DNA from: Bradyrhizobium barranii subsp. apii
GTDB lineage: Bacteria; Pseudomonadota; Alphaproteobacteria; Rhizobiales; Xanthobacteraceae
Length of the DNA: 64,000 nucleotides
Assembly: GCF_011516635.5 (NCBI RefSeq)
Contig: NZ_CP096255.1
Span: 8,009,501-8,073,500 of the forward strand
Direction of reading: 5' to 3'
Below, in pieces: positions 33,201-41,823 of this stretch; within the stretch, counting starts at the first letter, position 1; each line of letters begins with the position of its first letter. Under the pieces are notes generated by a model. The model ran no database searches, was not told the origin of the DNA, and saw nothing but the letters and a program-made list of their open reading frames with translations. The translations under genes and the position numbers were made by a program.

Positions 33201-33292
33201 GGGCCGTCGCAGGCGGGGTTCATCTCGCTGCCGGCGCGGTGGGCGGCAAACCATGCTATAGACCTCGTGTCCGAACCTTCAGCGAGGCAAGC

Positions 33293-34105
33293 ATGTCCAA
33301 CACTGACAAGGTTTTCGCCGGCTCGATTCCGAAAATCTACGACGAGTATCTCGTCCCGCTGATCTTTGCCCACTACGCCGCCGACATCGCGAAGCGTATC
33401 GCGGCTCTTTCCCCGTCGACGATACTGGAAACCGCGGCAGGTACCGGCGCCGTTACGCGGGCCGTGACCGCGGCGCTGCCTCCCGGCATCCGTTACGTCG
33501 CAACCGATCTCAACGAGCCGATGCTCGCGATCGCGGCGCAGCGCCAGGGTGAGGACCCGCGCATGACATGGCGTCAGGCGGATGCCACCGCCCTGCCCTT
33601 TGACGAAGCCGCGTTCGACGCGGTCTGCTGCCAGTTCGGCGTCATGTTCTTTCCCGACCGCGTCAAAGGCTTTGCCGAGGCAAAGCGGGTGTTGCGACCG
33701 GAAGGCACGTTCGTATTCAACGTCTGGGACCGCATCGAGGAAAACGTGTTCGCTGACGACGCCACCGCCGCGCTCGGAAAAATGTTTCCCGATGATCCGC
33801 CCCGTTTCATGGTGCGGACGCCGCATGGCTATCACGACAAGGCCATTATCAGAGCCGATCTGGAACAAGCGGGCTTCCGCCACATCTCGATCCAAACGCT
33901 TCCTGCGGTGAGCCGCGCGCCCACGCCCGAATATGTGGCGGTCGCGCTCTGCCAGGGTACGCCGCTGCGCAACGAGATCAAGGCCAGGGATGCCAGCAAG
34001 CTTCAGGCAGCGACCGACCTCGTCGCCGAGGCGCTCCGATCGCGCCATGGGTCCGGAGCGGTCGAAGGCAAGATTCAGGCGATCGTGATCGAGGCTCGGC
34101 CGTAG
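33293..34105 (+). CDS. Class I SAM-dependent methyltransferase
   Basis: 270 residues from the ATG at 33293. Motif I is LETAAGTGAVTRAVTAALPP, with post-I TDLNEPMLAIA, motif II-like DAVCCQFGVMFFPDRVKGFA, and motif III in RVLRPEGTFVFNVWDRI, the ubiE/menG-like layout of methyltransferases that act on small molecules. The start is supported by in-frame alignment to MSNTDKVFAGSIPKIYDEYL, the usual first helix. The substrate is unknown. It converges on the GlxA-type regulator gene at 34116. Confidence 0.85.
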   Translation: MSNTDKVFAGSIPKIYDEYLVPLIFAHYAADIAKRIAALSPSTILETAAGTGAVTRAVTAALPPGIRYVATDLNEPMLAIAAQRQGEDPRMTWRQADATALPFDEAAFDAVCCQFGVMFFPDRVKGFAEAKRVLRPEGTFVFNVWDRIEENVFADDATAALGKMFPDDPPRFMVRTPHGYHDKAIIRADLEQAGFRHISIQTLPAVSRAPTPEYVAVALCQGTPLRNEIKARDASKLQAATDLVAEALRSRHGSGAVEGKIQAIVIEARP

Positions 34106-34115
34106 GTGCGGACCC

Positions 34116-35081
34116 TCAGCGCAGGTTTGCGCGAAGCTCGCGCACGCCGCGTCCGAGCCGTTCCCGCAAGAGCGTCCGGAGCGTCGCGCCGTCCTCATAG
34201 CCGACCTCGGCGGCGATCGCATCGACGTCGAGACCGCTGCCATGCAGCAGCGACTGCGCGCGCTCGACTCGCAGATCCTGAAAGTAGGAGAGCGGAGACT
34301 TACCGAGCACCGACTCGCACCGGCGCTGCAAGGTGCGTGCGCTCGTCGCGAGCGCACTGGCGGCCTCCTGCAGCGAAAACCCTTGCTTGAGATGTTCGCG
34401 CGCCCAGCGCTCGAAACGCTGGATGAGCGGATCAGCCTGCGCGAGGTGATTGGGAATAATGAAAGGCGCTTGCAGGGAGCGCAGGTCGGCGAGCAGATAG
34501 CGCGACACGACGGCCGCGAGCTCGGGGCTCGCCTGGCGTATGAACCACAGCGCAAGATCGAGATGCCCCATCGCGGCGCCCGCCGTGACGACGCGGTCCG
34601 ATGTCACCAGCATGCGTGTCTCATCGAGACGAACATTGGGGTAGCGTTGGCGAAACAAGGGTGACAGCCACCACGTGGTGGTCGCGTCCCGTCCATCGAG
34701 CAGCCCCGCCTCCGCCAGCACGAAGGTACCGATGCAGGACGCGGCGATGCGCGCGCCCTCGGCGTACCAGGACTGGAGCTGTTTCACTGCCTCTCTGACA
34801 TCGCGCCGGTCGAGCGCCGGAATCAGCTGTTCCGGCCGGCTCGTATTCAACGCCGGCACGATGACCCAGTCCGGCTTCAGATCGGACGTTACCGATTTGA
34901 CGGGGATCGCGAAGCCCTGCCCGGATCGGACCTTCTTCCGCACGCCGACAATTGAGACATCGAAATGGGGCGCTCCGCCCGTTTGAGCGGCTGCGAAATT
35001 GTTGGCGATCGTGAACGCATCGAGCGTCACGGTCAGCCCGGTGTCCCAAAATCCCTCCAGGGCGAGCAATTGAATGCGCAT
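34116..35081 (-). CDS. GlxA family AraC-type transcriptional regulator
   Basis: 321 residues. Residues about 1-200 are a DJ-1/PfpI-like domain (MRIQLLALEGFWDTGLTVTL, AARIAASCIGTFVLAEAGLL) with Cys in the nucleophile-elbow position (ASCIGTF). Residues about 230-318 form an AraC DNA-binding domain with two helix-turn-helices (SLQEAASALATSARTLQRRC, then VDAIAAEVGYEDGATLRTLL). It may sense a reactive carbonyl or amine-like ligand. It diverges from the 35347 gene with 265 bases between, so regulation of that pair is plausible though no operator is evident. Confidence 0.85.
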   Translation of the reverse strand: MRIQLLALEGFWDTGLTVTLDAFTIANNFAAAQTGGAPHFDVSIVGVRKKVRSGQGFAIPVKSVTSDLKPDWVIVPALNTSRPEQLIPALDRRDVREAVKQLQSWYAEGARIAASCIGTFVLAEAGLLDGRDATTTWWLSPLFRQRYPNVRLDETRMLVTSDRVVTAGAAMGHLDLALWFIRQASPELAAVVSRYLLADLRSLQAPFIIPNHLAQADPLIQRFERWAREHLKQGFSLQEAASALATSARTLQRRCESVLGKSPLSYFQDLRVERAQSLLHGSGLDVDAIAAEVGYEDGATLRTLLRERLGRGVRELRANLR

Positions 35082-35346
35082 GGCGGAAACGCTCTCAAAG
35101 TTGTCGTTTACGACAATACCGTTCGAACGGAAGCAAGCCTAGCTTGCGATGCAACGGCAACCGGAACGAAGGCCTTCATCGCGATCGATAGATAAGGGCA
35201 ATCATCTGAATAAACAAAGCTATTCCAGATGTGCGCTCGAGGAAACGATGGCGTAAACGCATCTAAAAATGGCGCTTCTGCCAACATTGCAGGAGGTCCT
35301 GGATCCGATGCCGTCCACTGACAAGCAGCAATCCAAAGGAGCCAAC

Positions 35347-35640
35347 ATGAAAGTCATCGCCATCGGTAACATCGGCAAGGCACCGACACCCGAGCAGCGG
35401 CAGCAGATCATGCCGAGGGAAGTGCCGGCCACGCTCAAGCTCTATCTCGACGGGAAGATCGAGCAGTTCTGGTTTCGCCAGGACAAGCCAGGCGTGGTCT
35501 TCCTGATGAACGTCGAATCCCTCGAACAGGCCAAGGCGACCGTGGAAGCACTGCCGCTCGTCACCGACGGCTTCGCCACCTACGAGCTGATGCAGGTCGG
35601 TCCGCTCGCGCCGCTGGGCATGCTCATCCAGGGCAAGTGA
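35347..35640 (+). CDS. Small cytoplasmic protein of the muconolactone-isomerase/YCII-like superfamily, 97 aa
   Basis: The ATG at 35347 (MKVIAIGNIGKAPTPEQRQQ) has AGGAG six bases upstream, while upstream in-frame starts have none. The product has the sequence TLKLYLDGKIEQFWFRQDKP, FLMNVESLEQAKATVEALPL and TYELMQVGPLAPLGMLIQG, a ferredoxin-like dimeric barrel. The same core occurs in the exported paralogue at 35794. No catalytic residue can be named. Possibly controlled by the divergent GlxA-type regulator. Confidence 0.7.
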   Translation: MKVIAIGNIGKAPTPEQRQQIMPREVPATLKLYLDGKIEQFWFRQDKPGVVFLMNVESLEQAKATVEALPLVTDGFATYELMQVGPLAPLGMLIQGK

Positions 35641-35793
35641 CCACGCGTCAGATCGACACGCGACGCTTCCACCAACCTTCCGAACCGGCCCGCATCGCCG
35701 CCGTTCCACGGCGGCGATGCAACGTGCGGCAATCGCTGCCGGCGAAGCATGACTAAATGAAGAGCGCAAACCTCGTAATATGGAGGATTTCAA

Positions 35794-36198
35794 ATGAAGC
35801 TTACACTCGCTGCCGGTCTCCTGGCATTCGCCCTGTGCCTGACCTCCGCCGTCCCCGGACGCGCGCAGTCACCCACGCCACCGACACCGACCACCCGAAT
35901 TCTCGCGATCGGCACGGTAAACCCCGGCGCCGATGTCGCCGCTGCGCGCGCCGTCCTGCCGATGGAAGTGCGCGAGACGGTGAAGCTCTATCTCGATGGC
36001 AAAATCGACCAGTGGTACTCGCTGCAAAATCGTGTCGGCGTCGCGTTCATCCTGAACGTCACGGATATCGCGGCCGCTCATGACATGCTCGAAAAGCTGC
36101 CCCTGGGGCAGGCTCATCTCATGAGCTTCGAGCTGATCCCGCTTGGCCCGCTCAATCCGCTTCGGCAGTTGCAGGGCATGTCGACGGGTCCACAGTAG
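35794..36198 (+). CDS. Exported paralogue of the preceding small protein, 134 aa
   Basis: ATG at 35794 with GGAGG eight bases upstream. A signal peptide (LAAGLLAFALCLTSAVPGRA) is followed by TRILAIGTVNPGADVAAARA, TVKLYLDGKIDQWYSLQNRV, FILNVTDIAAAHDMLEKLPL and SFELIPLGPLNPLRQLQG. This matches the cytoplasmic neighbour segment by segment (LKLYLDGKIEQFW against VKLYLDGKIDQWY). The two probably arose by tandem duplication with one copy gaining an export signal. Function unknown. Confidence 0.75.
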   Translation: MKLTLAAGLLAFALCLTSAVPGRAQSPTPPTPTTRILAIGTVNPGADVAAARAVLPMEVRETVKLYLDGKIDQWYSLQNRVGVAFILNVTDIAAAHDMLEKLPLGQAHLMSFELIPLGPLNPLRQLQGMSTGPQ

Positions 36199-36291
36199 AC
36201 AGCCGGAATGCCCGTCGTCGGCGCCGCTGCGGTCGCCGACGACAGATATCTTCAGCTCAGGCGATGACGCGGCCCAGCGCGGCGCGCCGTC

Positions 36292-37854
36292 CTACCAGAA
36301 GCCCCGCTGCATCGGCTGCGCCGGCTGATAATACTGATACTGGCCGCGGCGGCGCGGATTGACGGGCTGCGGGTTCGGCTGCTGCTGGAAGAAGAAGCCG
36401 AAGCCGTTGCCGCCATTGCCCCAGCTGTCATCGCTTGCCATTTCCATCGGCGGCGGCGCGGTCGGCTTGCGGGTGATGAAGCCGCCCTGCGGATGATTGC
36501 TCAGCACCGCGACGAACTCGGTGCGGTAGTTGGTCTCGGCACTCAGCGGCTCGTCCGAAATCACGATCGACGAACGCGGCAATGCCGTCGGCCCGATGCG
36601 ATCCCAGACGTCCTGCGGAATGGTGATGCGATCGAGCGCGTCCTTGGCGTCGTCGCCGTTCTCGATCGTGACCACGCTCCAGCGCAGGCCGGTATCGGCC
36701 TTCGCCATCGCGGTGAAGATATGCGTGCCGAGCGGCTGGTCGGGACTGCGGATGGTGACGGGCACCTCGATGCTGGTGTCGAATACTTCGCCGCCGCCAT
36801 CCGGCGCCGGCTTGTGCGTGTTCCGCCGCACGTAGAGCTTCTGCGTCGCGCGGCTGATGTAAACGGACACCGGCTCAAGCGCGAGCTTGGCGTCGGTCGC
36901 AGCCGTCACGGCATCGGCCTTCCTGGTTGCCGCGACCTTTGCCGCCTCCTTGGTGGCGGCAACGGCGTCGCGCTTCGGCTGCGCGGCGGCCTTGGCGGCA
37001 TCGAGCGCCGATGCAGCGTCGGCGGCCTTGGTCGCAACCTTCTGCTTCAGCTCCTCGGCCTGCACCCGCGCCTGATCGGTCTTGGCGGCCGCGATCTTCT
37101 TGTCGGCGAAAGCGAGCTCGGCGTCGGCCTTGGTCTTCTGCTGTTCCAGCTTGCGCAGCGATGCGGGAAGCGACGCGGCCTCCTTCGCGGCCGCGGCCGC
37201 AGCCTTCTTGGCCTCGGCGGCAGCCTGGATCGCCTCCTCGGCTTCAGCGGAGAGCTTGTCGGACCGGTTCGGCACGGCCGCGATGGCCTCGCGCTTCGGC
37301 ACGAACAGCGAGGGATGAGTGAAATCGATCGGGGCCGCGTCGTTCGGCGAGATGATCACGCGCATGCCGATGTTGGTTTTGTCGAACAGGCCCTCGGCAA
37401 AGCCGAAGGGCATCCGCACGCAGCCGTGCGAAGCGGCATAGCCGGGCAGCGGCCCGCCATGCAGCGCGATGCCGTTCCAGGTGATGCGCTGCATGTTGGG
37501 CATCCAGGCATCGTCATACATGGTCGAGCGGTGGTCCTTGTCCTTCTCGACGATGGCGAAGACGCCGGCCGGCGTCTCGCGGCCGGTGGTGCCGGTGGAC
37601 ACCGGCGCGCGCAGGATCCAGCCGTCGGAATCGTAGAAAGTCACTTGCTGGCTCTTGATCGACACGATCGCCATGATCGGCTCGCCGGCCTCGCGCGGCG
37701 CCACCGCCTCGGCCGGCTGGCGGGCCTGCTTGGCCGCCTCGGCGCTTCCGCTCAGCGCCGTCAGGGCAACGGCCGTTGCGAGCGCAACAAGTCCGGGGGG
37801 CCGCCAACGCCGCATCGCCGTGGTGGATTGCGCCGTCGTCATCAGGTCTTTCAT
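36292..37854 (-). CDS. L,D-transpeptidase (YkuD family) with coiled-coil insert
   Basis: 520 residues. A signal peptide (WRPPGLVALATAVALTALSG) leads to a YkuD catalytic domain with IALHGGPLPGYAASHGCVRM (H132, H143 and catalytic C145 with R147). Residues about 205-320 are an Ala/Lys/Glu-rich coiled coil (KKAAAAAAKEAASLPASLRK), and a second YkuD-like strand-rich region (VSVYISRATQKLYVRRNTHK) follows. The C terminus is Pro/Gln/Gly-rich. The enzyme forms 3-3 peptidoglycan crosslinks or attaches proteins to the wall in the periplasm. Length is greater than the basic family because of the insert and second region. Confidence 0.88.
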   Translation of the reverse strand: MKDLMTTAQSTTAMRRWRPPGLVALATAVALTALSGSAEAAKQARQPAEAVAPREAGEPIMAIVSIKSQQVTFYDSDGWILRAPVSTGTTGRETPAGVFAIVEKDKDHRSTMYDDAWMPNMQRITWNGIALHGGPLPGYAASHGCVRMPFGFAEGLFDKTNIGMRVIISPNDAAPIDFTHPSLFVPKREAIAAVPNRSDKLSAEAEEAIQAAAEAKKAAAAAAKEAASLPASLRKLEQQKTKADAELAFADKKIAAAKTDQARVQAEELKQKVATKAADAASALDAAKAAAQPKRDAVAATKEAAKVAATRKADAVTAATDAKLALEPVSVYISRATQKLYVRRNTHKPAPDGGGEVFDTSIEVPVTIRSPDQPLGTHIFTAMAKADTGLRWSVVTIENGDDAKDALDRITIPQDVWDRIGPTALPRSSIVISDEPLSAETNYRTEFVAVLSNHPQGGFITRKPTAPPPMEMASDDSWGNGGNGFGFFFQQQPNPQPVNPRRRGQYQYYQPAQPMQRGFW

Positions 37855-38074
37855 GCCATTCCCCGGTCCAGTACCAGTCCGCGCCTTACGTCGATCACGT
37901 CAGATTGCGATCTTTGAATTAAGAATTCGCAGCCACCTTGCGTTCCGTATCCGGCAATATTCGGACCTATCAGGCGGCAAATCTCTCATATACGAGGGCT
38001 CGCGCGGGCGGAAGGTGGGCTGGGGCCGGAGCCGGCCCGGGGCTGGTCACGAATCGCTGCGGCACAATGTCCGG

Positions 38075-38293
38075 CTAGTGGGTTCGGCGCCCGATCAGCC
38101 GTGTCATTGCAGCGCCGAACAGGCCGAACAGCGCATACACCATGAGCGGCAGAGCGTGCGCGGCAGCCTGCCCGACCGGTTCGTGCTCCACGATTAGCAG
38201 GACCGCGAACACGGTCAGGCTCAGGAGGACGCAGATGAGAGCGGCAGCAAGGCCCAGCCTGCGCAGAACGAAGGCAAAGTCGGTGGTGGTCAT
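38075..38293 (-). CDS. Small two-helix membrane protein, 72 aa
   Basis: From 38293, with two hydrophobic segments (LGLAAALICVLLSLTVFAVL and LPLMVYALFGLFGAAMTRL) joined by a charged loop VEHEPVGQAAAHA, ending GRRTH. No strong ribosome site is visible before the ATG. The composition and codon pattern support a real gene. Function unknown; inner membrane. Confidence 0.5.
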   Translation of the reverse strand: MTTTDFAFVLRRLGLAAALICVLLSLTVFAVLLIVEHEPVGQAAAHALPLMVYALFGLFGAAMTRLIGRRTH

Positions 38294-38395
38294 GACCGCA
38301 TCCGGGGCGAAGATGAACAGACCTACGCTAGACCCGCCCGCGACAGCAGGATGTGACCGTCATCACAGAGATGCGGTTCCCGAACGCCGGCCGGC

Positions 38396-39589
38396 TCAGG
38401 ACGCGACCCCGACCGCCTTGCTATCCACCGCGGCCTGGATTTCCGCATCGCTCAGGCCCGCCTCGCGCAACACCTCACGCGAATGCTCGCCGAGGCGCGG
38501 CGCCATGCGATGGATGCCGGCCGGGCTTTCCGAGAATTTCGTCGCGGGCCGCGCCTGCCGGATCCGGCCTTCGGTCGGATGATCGATATCCGCAAACAAT
38601 GCGACGGCGGCGAGATGCGGCTGCTCGCCGATCTCGGTGAGCCGGGCGAAGGCGGTGTGCGGCACGTCCAGCCGCAGCAATAGCTCCTCCCATTCCGCGG
38701 TGGTGCGGGTCGGCCCGATCTCGCTCATGCGGTCATAGACCTTGTCGATGTTCTGGGAACGAAGCACGGGATCGCGCACCCCGAGCTCCTCGATCAGCTC
38801 GGGGCGGCCGACAGCCTCGAAGAAGGCGCACCAATTGTCTGCGGAGTAGGGCAGCATCGTCAGCCAGCCGTCCTTGGTCTGCACCGGGCGCCGGTTCTTC
38901 ATCCTCTTGTAGCCGGTCGGGCCGATCGGCGGGTCGAACGCGTGCCCGCCCAGCATCTCGATACTGTTGAAGCCGGCGATGGTTTCCAGCATGGGGACTT
39001 CGACCATCTGGCCCTGCCCGCTGCGCTCGCGCCGGAATAAGGCCGCGGACACCGCGCCGACCATCGCCATCGCGCAGATCTTGTCGCCTATCAGGCTCGG
39101 AACGAATTCCGGCTCCTCGTCCGATCCGATCGATGAAGCAAGGCCCGACGCGGCCTGGATGATCTCGTCGAAGGCGGGGCGCGCTGCCCACGGCCCGTCC
39201 TGGCCGAAGCCGGTCGCCGCGGCATAGATCAGGCGCGGATTGAGCTTTGCGCAGGCCTCATAGCCGAAGCCGAGGCGCGCCATCGCCGCGGGTCGCACAT
39301 TGGTGACGAGCGCATCGACTGTCGGGATCAGTTTTGCCAACGCCGCCTTGCCATCCGGATGCTTCAGATCGAGCGCGAGGCTGCGCTTGTTGCGGTTGAC
39401 GGCCATGAACTGGCCGCTCATGCCGCGATTCCGGAACACGCCGGTGTAGCGCCAGGTATCGCCCGCGGGCGGCTCGACCTTGATGACATCGGCGCCCCAG
39501 TCGCCGAGCATCTGCGCAGCGTAGGGGCCGAACAGCACGCTCGTCAGATCGAGAACGCGGATACCGCTGAGGGGGCCGGTCGGTGTCAT
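38396..39589 (-). CDS. CaiB/BaiF CoA-transferase family protein (class III)
   Basis: 397 residues with the class III CoA-transferase layout: SGIRVLDLTSVLFGPYAAQM at the N terminus, DVIKVEPPAGDTWRYTGVF, RNKRSLALDLKHPDGKAALA, FGQDGPWAARPAFDEIIQAA with the catalytic Asp in FDE, and SGLASSIGSDEEPEFVPSLI. It transfers CoA between acids, activating a carboxylate for catabolism. The gene lies downstream of the second receptor gene in the direction of transcription of the Liv system, with a stable hairpin between, which suggests the imported acid is activated here as its CoA ester. Confidence 0.88.
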   Translation of the reverse strand: MTPTGPLSGIRVLDLTSVLFGPYAAQMLGDWGADVIKVEPPAGDTWRYTGVFRNRGMSGQFMAVNRNKRSLALDLKHPDGKAALAKLIPTVDALVTNVRPAAMARLGFGYEACAKLNPRLIYAAATGFGQDGPWAARPAFDEIIQAASGLASSIGSDEEPEFVPSLIGDKICAMAMVGAVSAALFRRERSGQGQMVEVPMLETIAGFNSIEMLGGHAFDPPIGPTGYKRMKNRRPVQTKDGWLTMLPYSADNWCAFFEAVGRPELIEELGVRDPVLRSQNIDKVYDRMSEIGPTRTTAEWEELLLRLDVPHTAFARLTEIGEQPHLAAVALFADIDHPTEGRIRQARPATKFSESPAGIHRMAPRLGEHSREVLREAGLSDAEIQAAVDSKAVGVAS

Positions 39590-39635
39590 CGTCGTTTCAC
39601 TGTCGTTGGAGGAAGCAACTGCGGGACAAGACAGG

Positions 39636-39661
39636 CGGGCGGGCTGGTACCAGCCCGCCCG
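39636..39661. terminator. Perfect 26-bp palindrome between the receptor gene and the CoA-transferase gene
   Basis: The palindrome is symmetric about GGTACC at 39646-39651, with GC-rich arms to CGGGCGGGC / GCCCGCCCG. In RNA it is an 11-bp stem with a four-base loop. It is 16 bases after the receptor stop (reverse strand) and 47 before the next start. No T run follows, so it may lower read-through or protect the receptor message. Confidence 0.55.
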
Positions 39662-39677
39662 TCACATTGCGTCGATC

Positions 39678-40883
39678 CTATTCGCCGATCACGTCGCCGA
39701 ACAGCTCCCAGGATTTGCCGTTGAAGCGCGCCATCTGCAACTGCCGGATCGGCGTCACCTGCTCGGCTGAGGTGTTGAGCTTGATGCCCGGCAGCAGCAT
39801 CGGCAATTCGACGTCCTTGAACGACTGCGTCTGCTTCATCAAATTGGCGCGGGTGAGGTCGTTGCCGGCGCGCTGCAGCACCAGCTCCATGATCTGCGCC
39901 ATGGTGTAGCCGGTGACGTTGAAGACGTCGGCCGGATCGGCGCTCGAATTGTACGTCTTCATCCACTCGCGCCAGGCTTTCATGCCGGAATCATTCTCCC
40001 AGCGCGGATCACCGGGATCCTTCTGGAAAGCACCGGTGACGATGCCGACGGAATTGTCGAGCCCGGCCGGCACCAGCACGGAGCCGACGGAGTTGGAAAC
40101 GGCGGGAAGGATCATCTGCGGCTTCCAGCCGAGCTCGGCGATTTTCTTGATCGCTTGCGCTGCGAATTTCGGCGTGCACTCGTTGAAAACAACGTCAGCG
40201 CCGGCGGCCTTGAACTTGACGATCTGGGAGTCCACGGTCGGATCCGATGTCTCGTAGGTGGCCTCGGACACGATCTGGTTGACGTACTCCCCTAACCCTT
40301 CCTTGAAGCCGGCGAGATAGTCGCGCCCGGGATCTTCGTTCGGCGTGATGACGGCGATTTTGGCATTCGGCTTGTTTGCAAGAATCCACTTCGCATAGAT
40401 GCGGCCTTCGGTCCGGTAGGTCGGCTGCGAACCGGTGGTCCAGGGAAAATGCTGCGGATCGTTCCAGCGGCTGGCGCCGCTCGACGGGAACAGCTGCGGG
40501 ATCTTCTTGGCGTTGAGGTATTTCTGCGCGGCGATGTTGGGACCGGTGCCGAGCATCGAGAACATCGCCAGCACCTCGTCGCTCTCGGCGAGGCGGCGAA
40601 CCTGCTCGACCGTCTTCGACGGCGAATAACCGTCGTCCATGCTGAGCAGCTCGACCTTGCGGCCGTTGATGCCGCCCTTGTCGTTGAGCATCTTGAAATA
40701 GGCGATCTCGGCGCGGCCAATCGCGGAATAGGCGGAGGCCGGTCCCGAATAGGGCATGGTCTGCCCGAGCTTGATCGACGTGTCGGTCGCGCCGGTGTCG
40801 TAGTTTCCGGCCGCCGCGGCCGAAGCGGCGCCTAGCGCCGCAAGCAGAGCAACGACTCCACGGACCAGTTGTCTTCCCGGCAT
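39678..40883 (-). CDS. ABC transporter substrate-binding protein, branched-chain amino acid type (receptor 2)
   Basis: 401 residues from the ATG at 40883, chosen because AAGGAG is nine bases upstream whereas earlier in-frame ATGs overlap that site. Signal peptide LVRGVVALLAALGAASAAAA, then Peripla_BP_6 features: TSIKLGQTMPYSGPASAYSA, LNDKGGINGRKVELLSMDDG, KPNAKIAVITPNEDPGRDYL and FNECTPKFAAQAIKKIAELG. Sequence pattern is close to receptor 1 at 29540. It follows the LivF gene in the same direction and is probably an alternative receptor for that transporter, feeding the CoA-transferase downstream. Confidence 0.88.
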   Translation of the reverse strand: MPGRQLVRGVVALLAALGAASAAAAGNYDTGATDTSIKLGQTMPYSGPASAYSAIGRAEIAYFKMLNDKGGINGRKVELLSMDDGYSPSKTVEQVRRLAESDEVLAMFSMLGTGPNIAAQKYLNAKKIPQLFPSSGASRWNDPQHFPWTTGSQPTYRTEGRIYAKWILANKPNAKIAVITPNEDPGRDYLAGFKEGLGEYVNQIVSEATYETSDPTVDSQIVKFKAAGADVVFNECTPKFAAQAIKKIAELGWKPQMILPAVSNSVGSVLVPAGLDNSVGIVTGAFQKDPGDPRWENDSGMKAWREWMKTYNSSADPADVFNVTGYTMAQIMELVLQRAGNDLTRANLMKQTQSFKDVELPMLLPGIKLNTSAEQVTPIRQLQMARFNGKSWELFGDVIGE

Positions 40884-41104
40884 GCTCGGCATCTCCTTCC
40901 CAGGCAAGACGCATCGACGCGTGAGCTCACAGGCTGCCGCCGGCGCCCTCCACTTTCTTCTTGGTTTCCATCGGCCGCATCGATTGCGATGCCGGCGAGC
41001 GCGACGATACCCTGATTATGAAGCGTGAGATGTAGCGAAGAATTCAGATGCGTATGCGCGGCTTGCAGCCGTTCTATTTTACGCGCGCGTCACACGACAA
41101 TGTG

Positions 41105-41142
41105 AGCGTCAGACCTCGAGCCATGCGTCAGACTTCAAGCCA
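41105..41142 (-). repeat. Tandem 19-bp duplication at the 3' end of the LivF gene
   Basis: Read in reverse, TGGCTTGAAGTCTGACGCA (41142-41124) is followed directly by TGGCTCGAGGTCTGACGCT (41123-41105), 16 of 19 identical. Both encode Trp-Leu-Glu-Val-stop, so the true stop codon is followed by an exact echo of the protein's last four codons. Confidence 0.8.
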
Positions 41143-41823
41143 TTCCTGGCGCACGGCGGCATTGGCCTTGAGCTCGTCCGGCGTCCCCTCGAACACGACG
41201 CGGCCGTGACCCATGATGTAGACGCGCTTCGAGATCCGCATCGCGATCGAGAGCTTCTGCTCGACCAGCAGGATTGCGACGCCGGCCTGCGCGATGCGCG
41301 CAATGAGATCGCCGACCTGCTGCACGATGAGCGGGGCGAGACCCTCGGTCGGCTCGTCGATCATGATCAGGTCCGGATCGCCCATCAGCGTCCGGCAGGT
41401 GGTGAGCATCTGCTTTTCACCGCCCGACAGGACGCCCGCGGCCGTATCGGCACGCGCGGCGAGATTGGGGAACATCTCGAGCATATCCTCAAGCCGCCAT
41501 TTGCCGGGGCGGCGCGTGTCCTTGACGCCGAGCAGGAGGTTTTGGCGAACCGTCAGGCTCGGGAAGATATCGCGATGTTCAGGGACATAGCCGAGGCCGA
41601 GGTGCGCGATCTTGTAGCTGGGAAGGCCGGCGATGTCCTTGCCCTTGAAGCGGATCGTGCCTTGCGGCGCGACCTCGCCCATGATCGCCTTGACCGTGGT
41701 CGAGCGGCCGACACCGTTGCGGCCGAGCAGGCTCACGACCTCGCCCGCGGCGACGTCGAGGTCGACGCCCTGGAGGATGTGGCTCTTGCCGTAATAGGCG
41801 TGGAGATCCCTGACCTCGAGCAT
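41128..41823 (-). CDS. livF: Branched-chain amino acid-type ABC transporter ATP-binding protein, LivF, with Arg in Walker A
   Basis: 231 residues starting MLEVRDLHAYYGKSHILQGV. The Walker A motif reads GRNGVGRST (residues 34-42): the invariant P-loop lysine is Arg40 (codon CGC, unambiguous). The rest is normal: Q-loop region GYVPEHRDIFPSLTV, signature VLSGGEKQML, Walker B LIMIDEPTEGL, and an H-loop-like segment LLVEQKLSIAM. The start codon overlaps the LivG stop (TGATG). The substitution should weaken ATP binding or hydrolysis unless compensated by LivG in the heterodimer. Functional part of the Liv operon 46148-41128. Confidence 0.9.
   Translation of the reverse strand: MLEVRDLHAYYGKSHILQGVDLDVAAGEVVSLLGRNGVGRSTTVKAIMGEVAPQGTIRFKGKDIAGLPSYKIAHLGLGYVPEHRDIFPSLTVRQNLLLGVKDTRRPGKWRLEDMLEMFPNLAARADTAAGVLSGGEKQMLTTCRTLMGDPDLIMIDEPTEGLAPLIVQQVGDLIARIAQAGVAILLVEQKLSIAMRISKRVYIMGHGRVVFEGTPDELKANAAVRQEWLEV

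Noticed and set aside
33050-34555. Reverse frame of 501 codons across the VOC and methyltransferase genes
   Set aside because: Crosses two plus-strand genes with intact motifs and has no ribosome site or domain.
36493-37917. Long plus-strand open frame (474 codons) opposite the L,D-transpeptidase
   Set aside because: Gly/Arg/Leu-rich with no family pattern; it is an antisense frame kept open by GC-rich codons of the real gene with signal peptide and HGCVRM motif.
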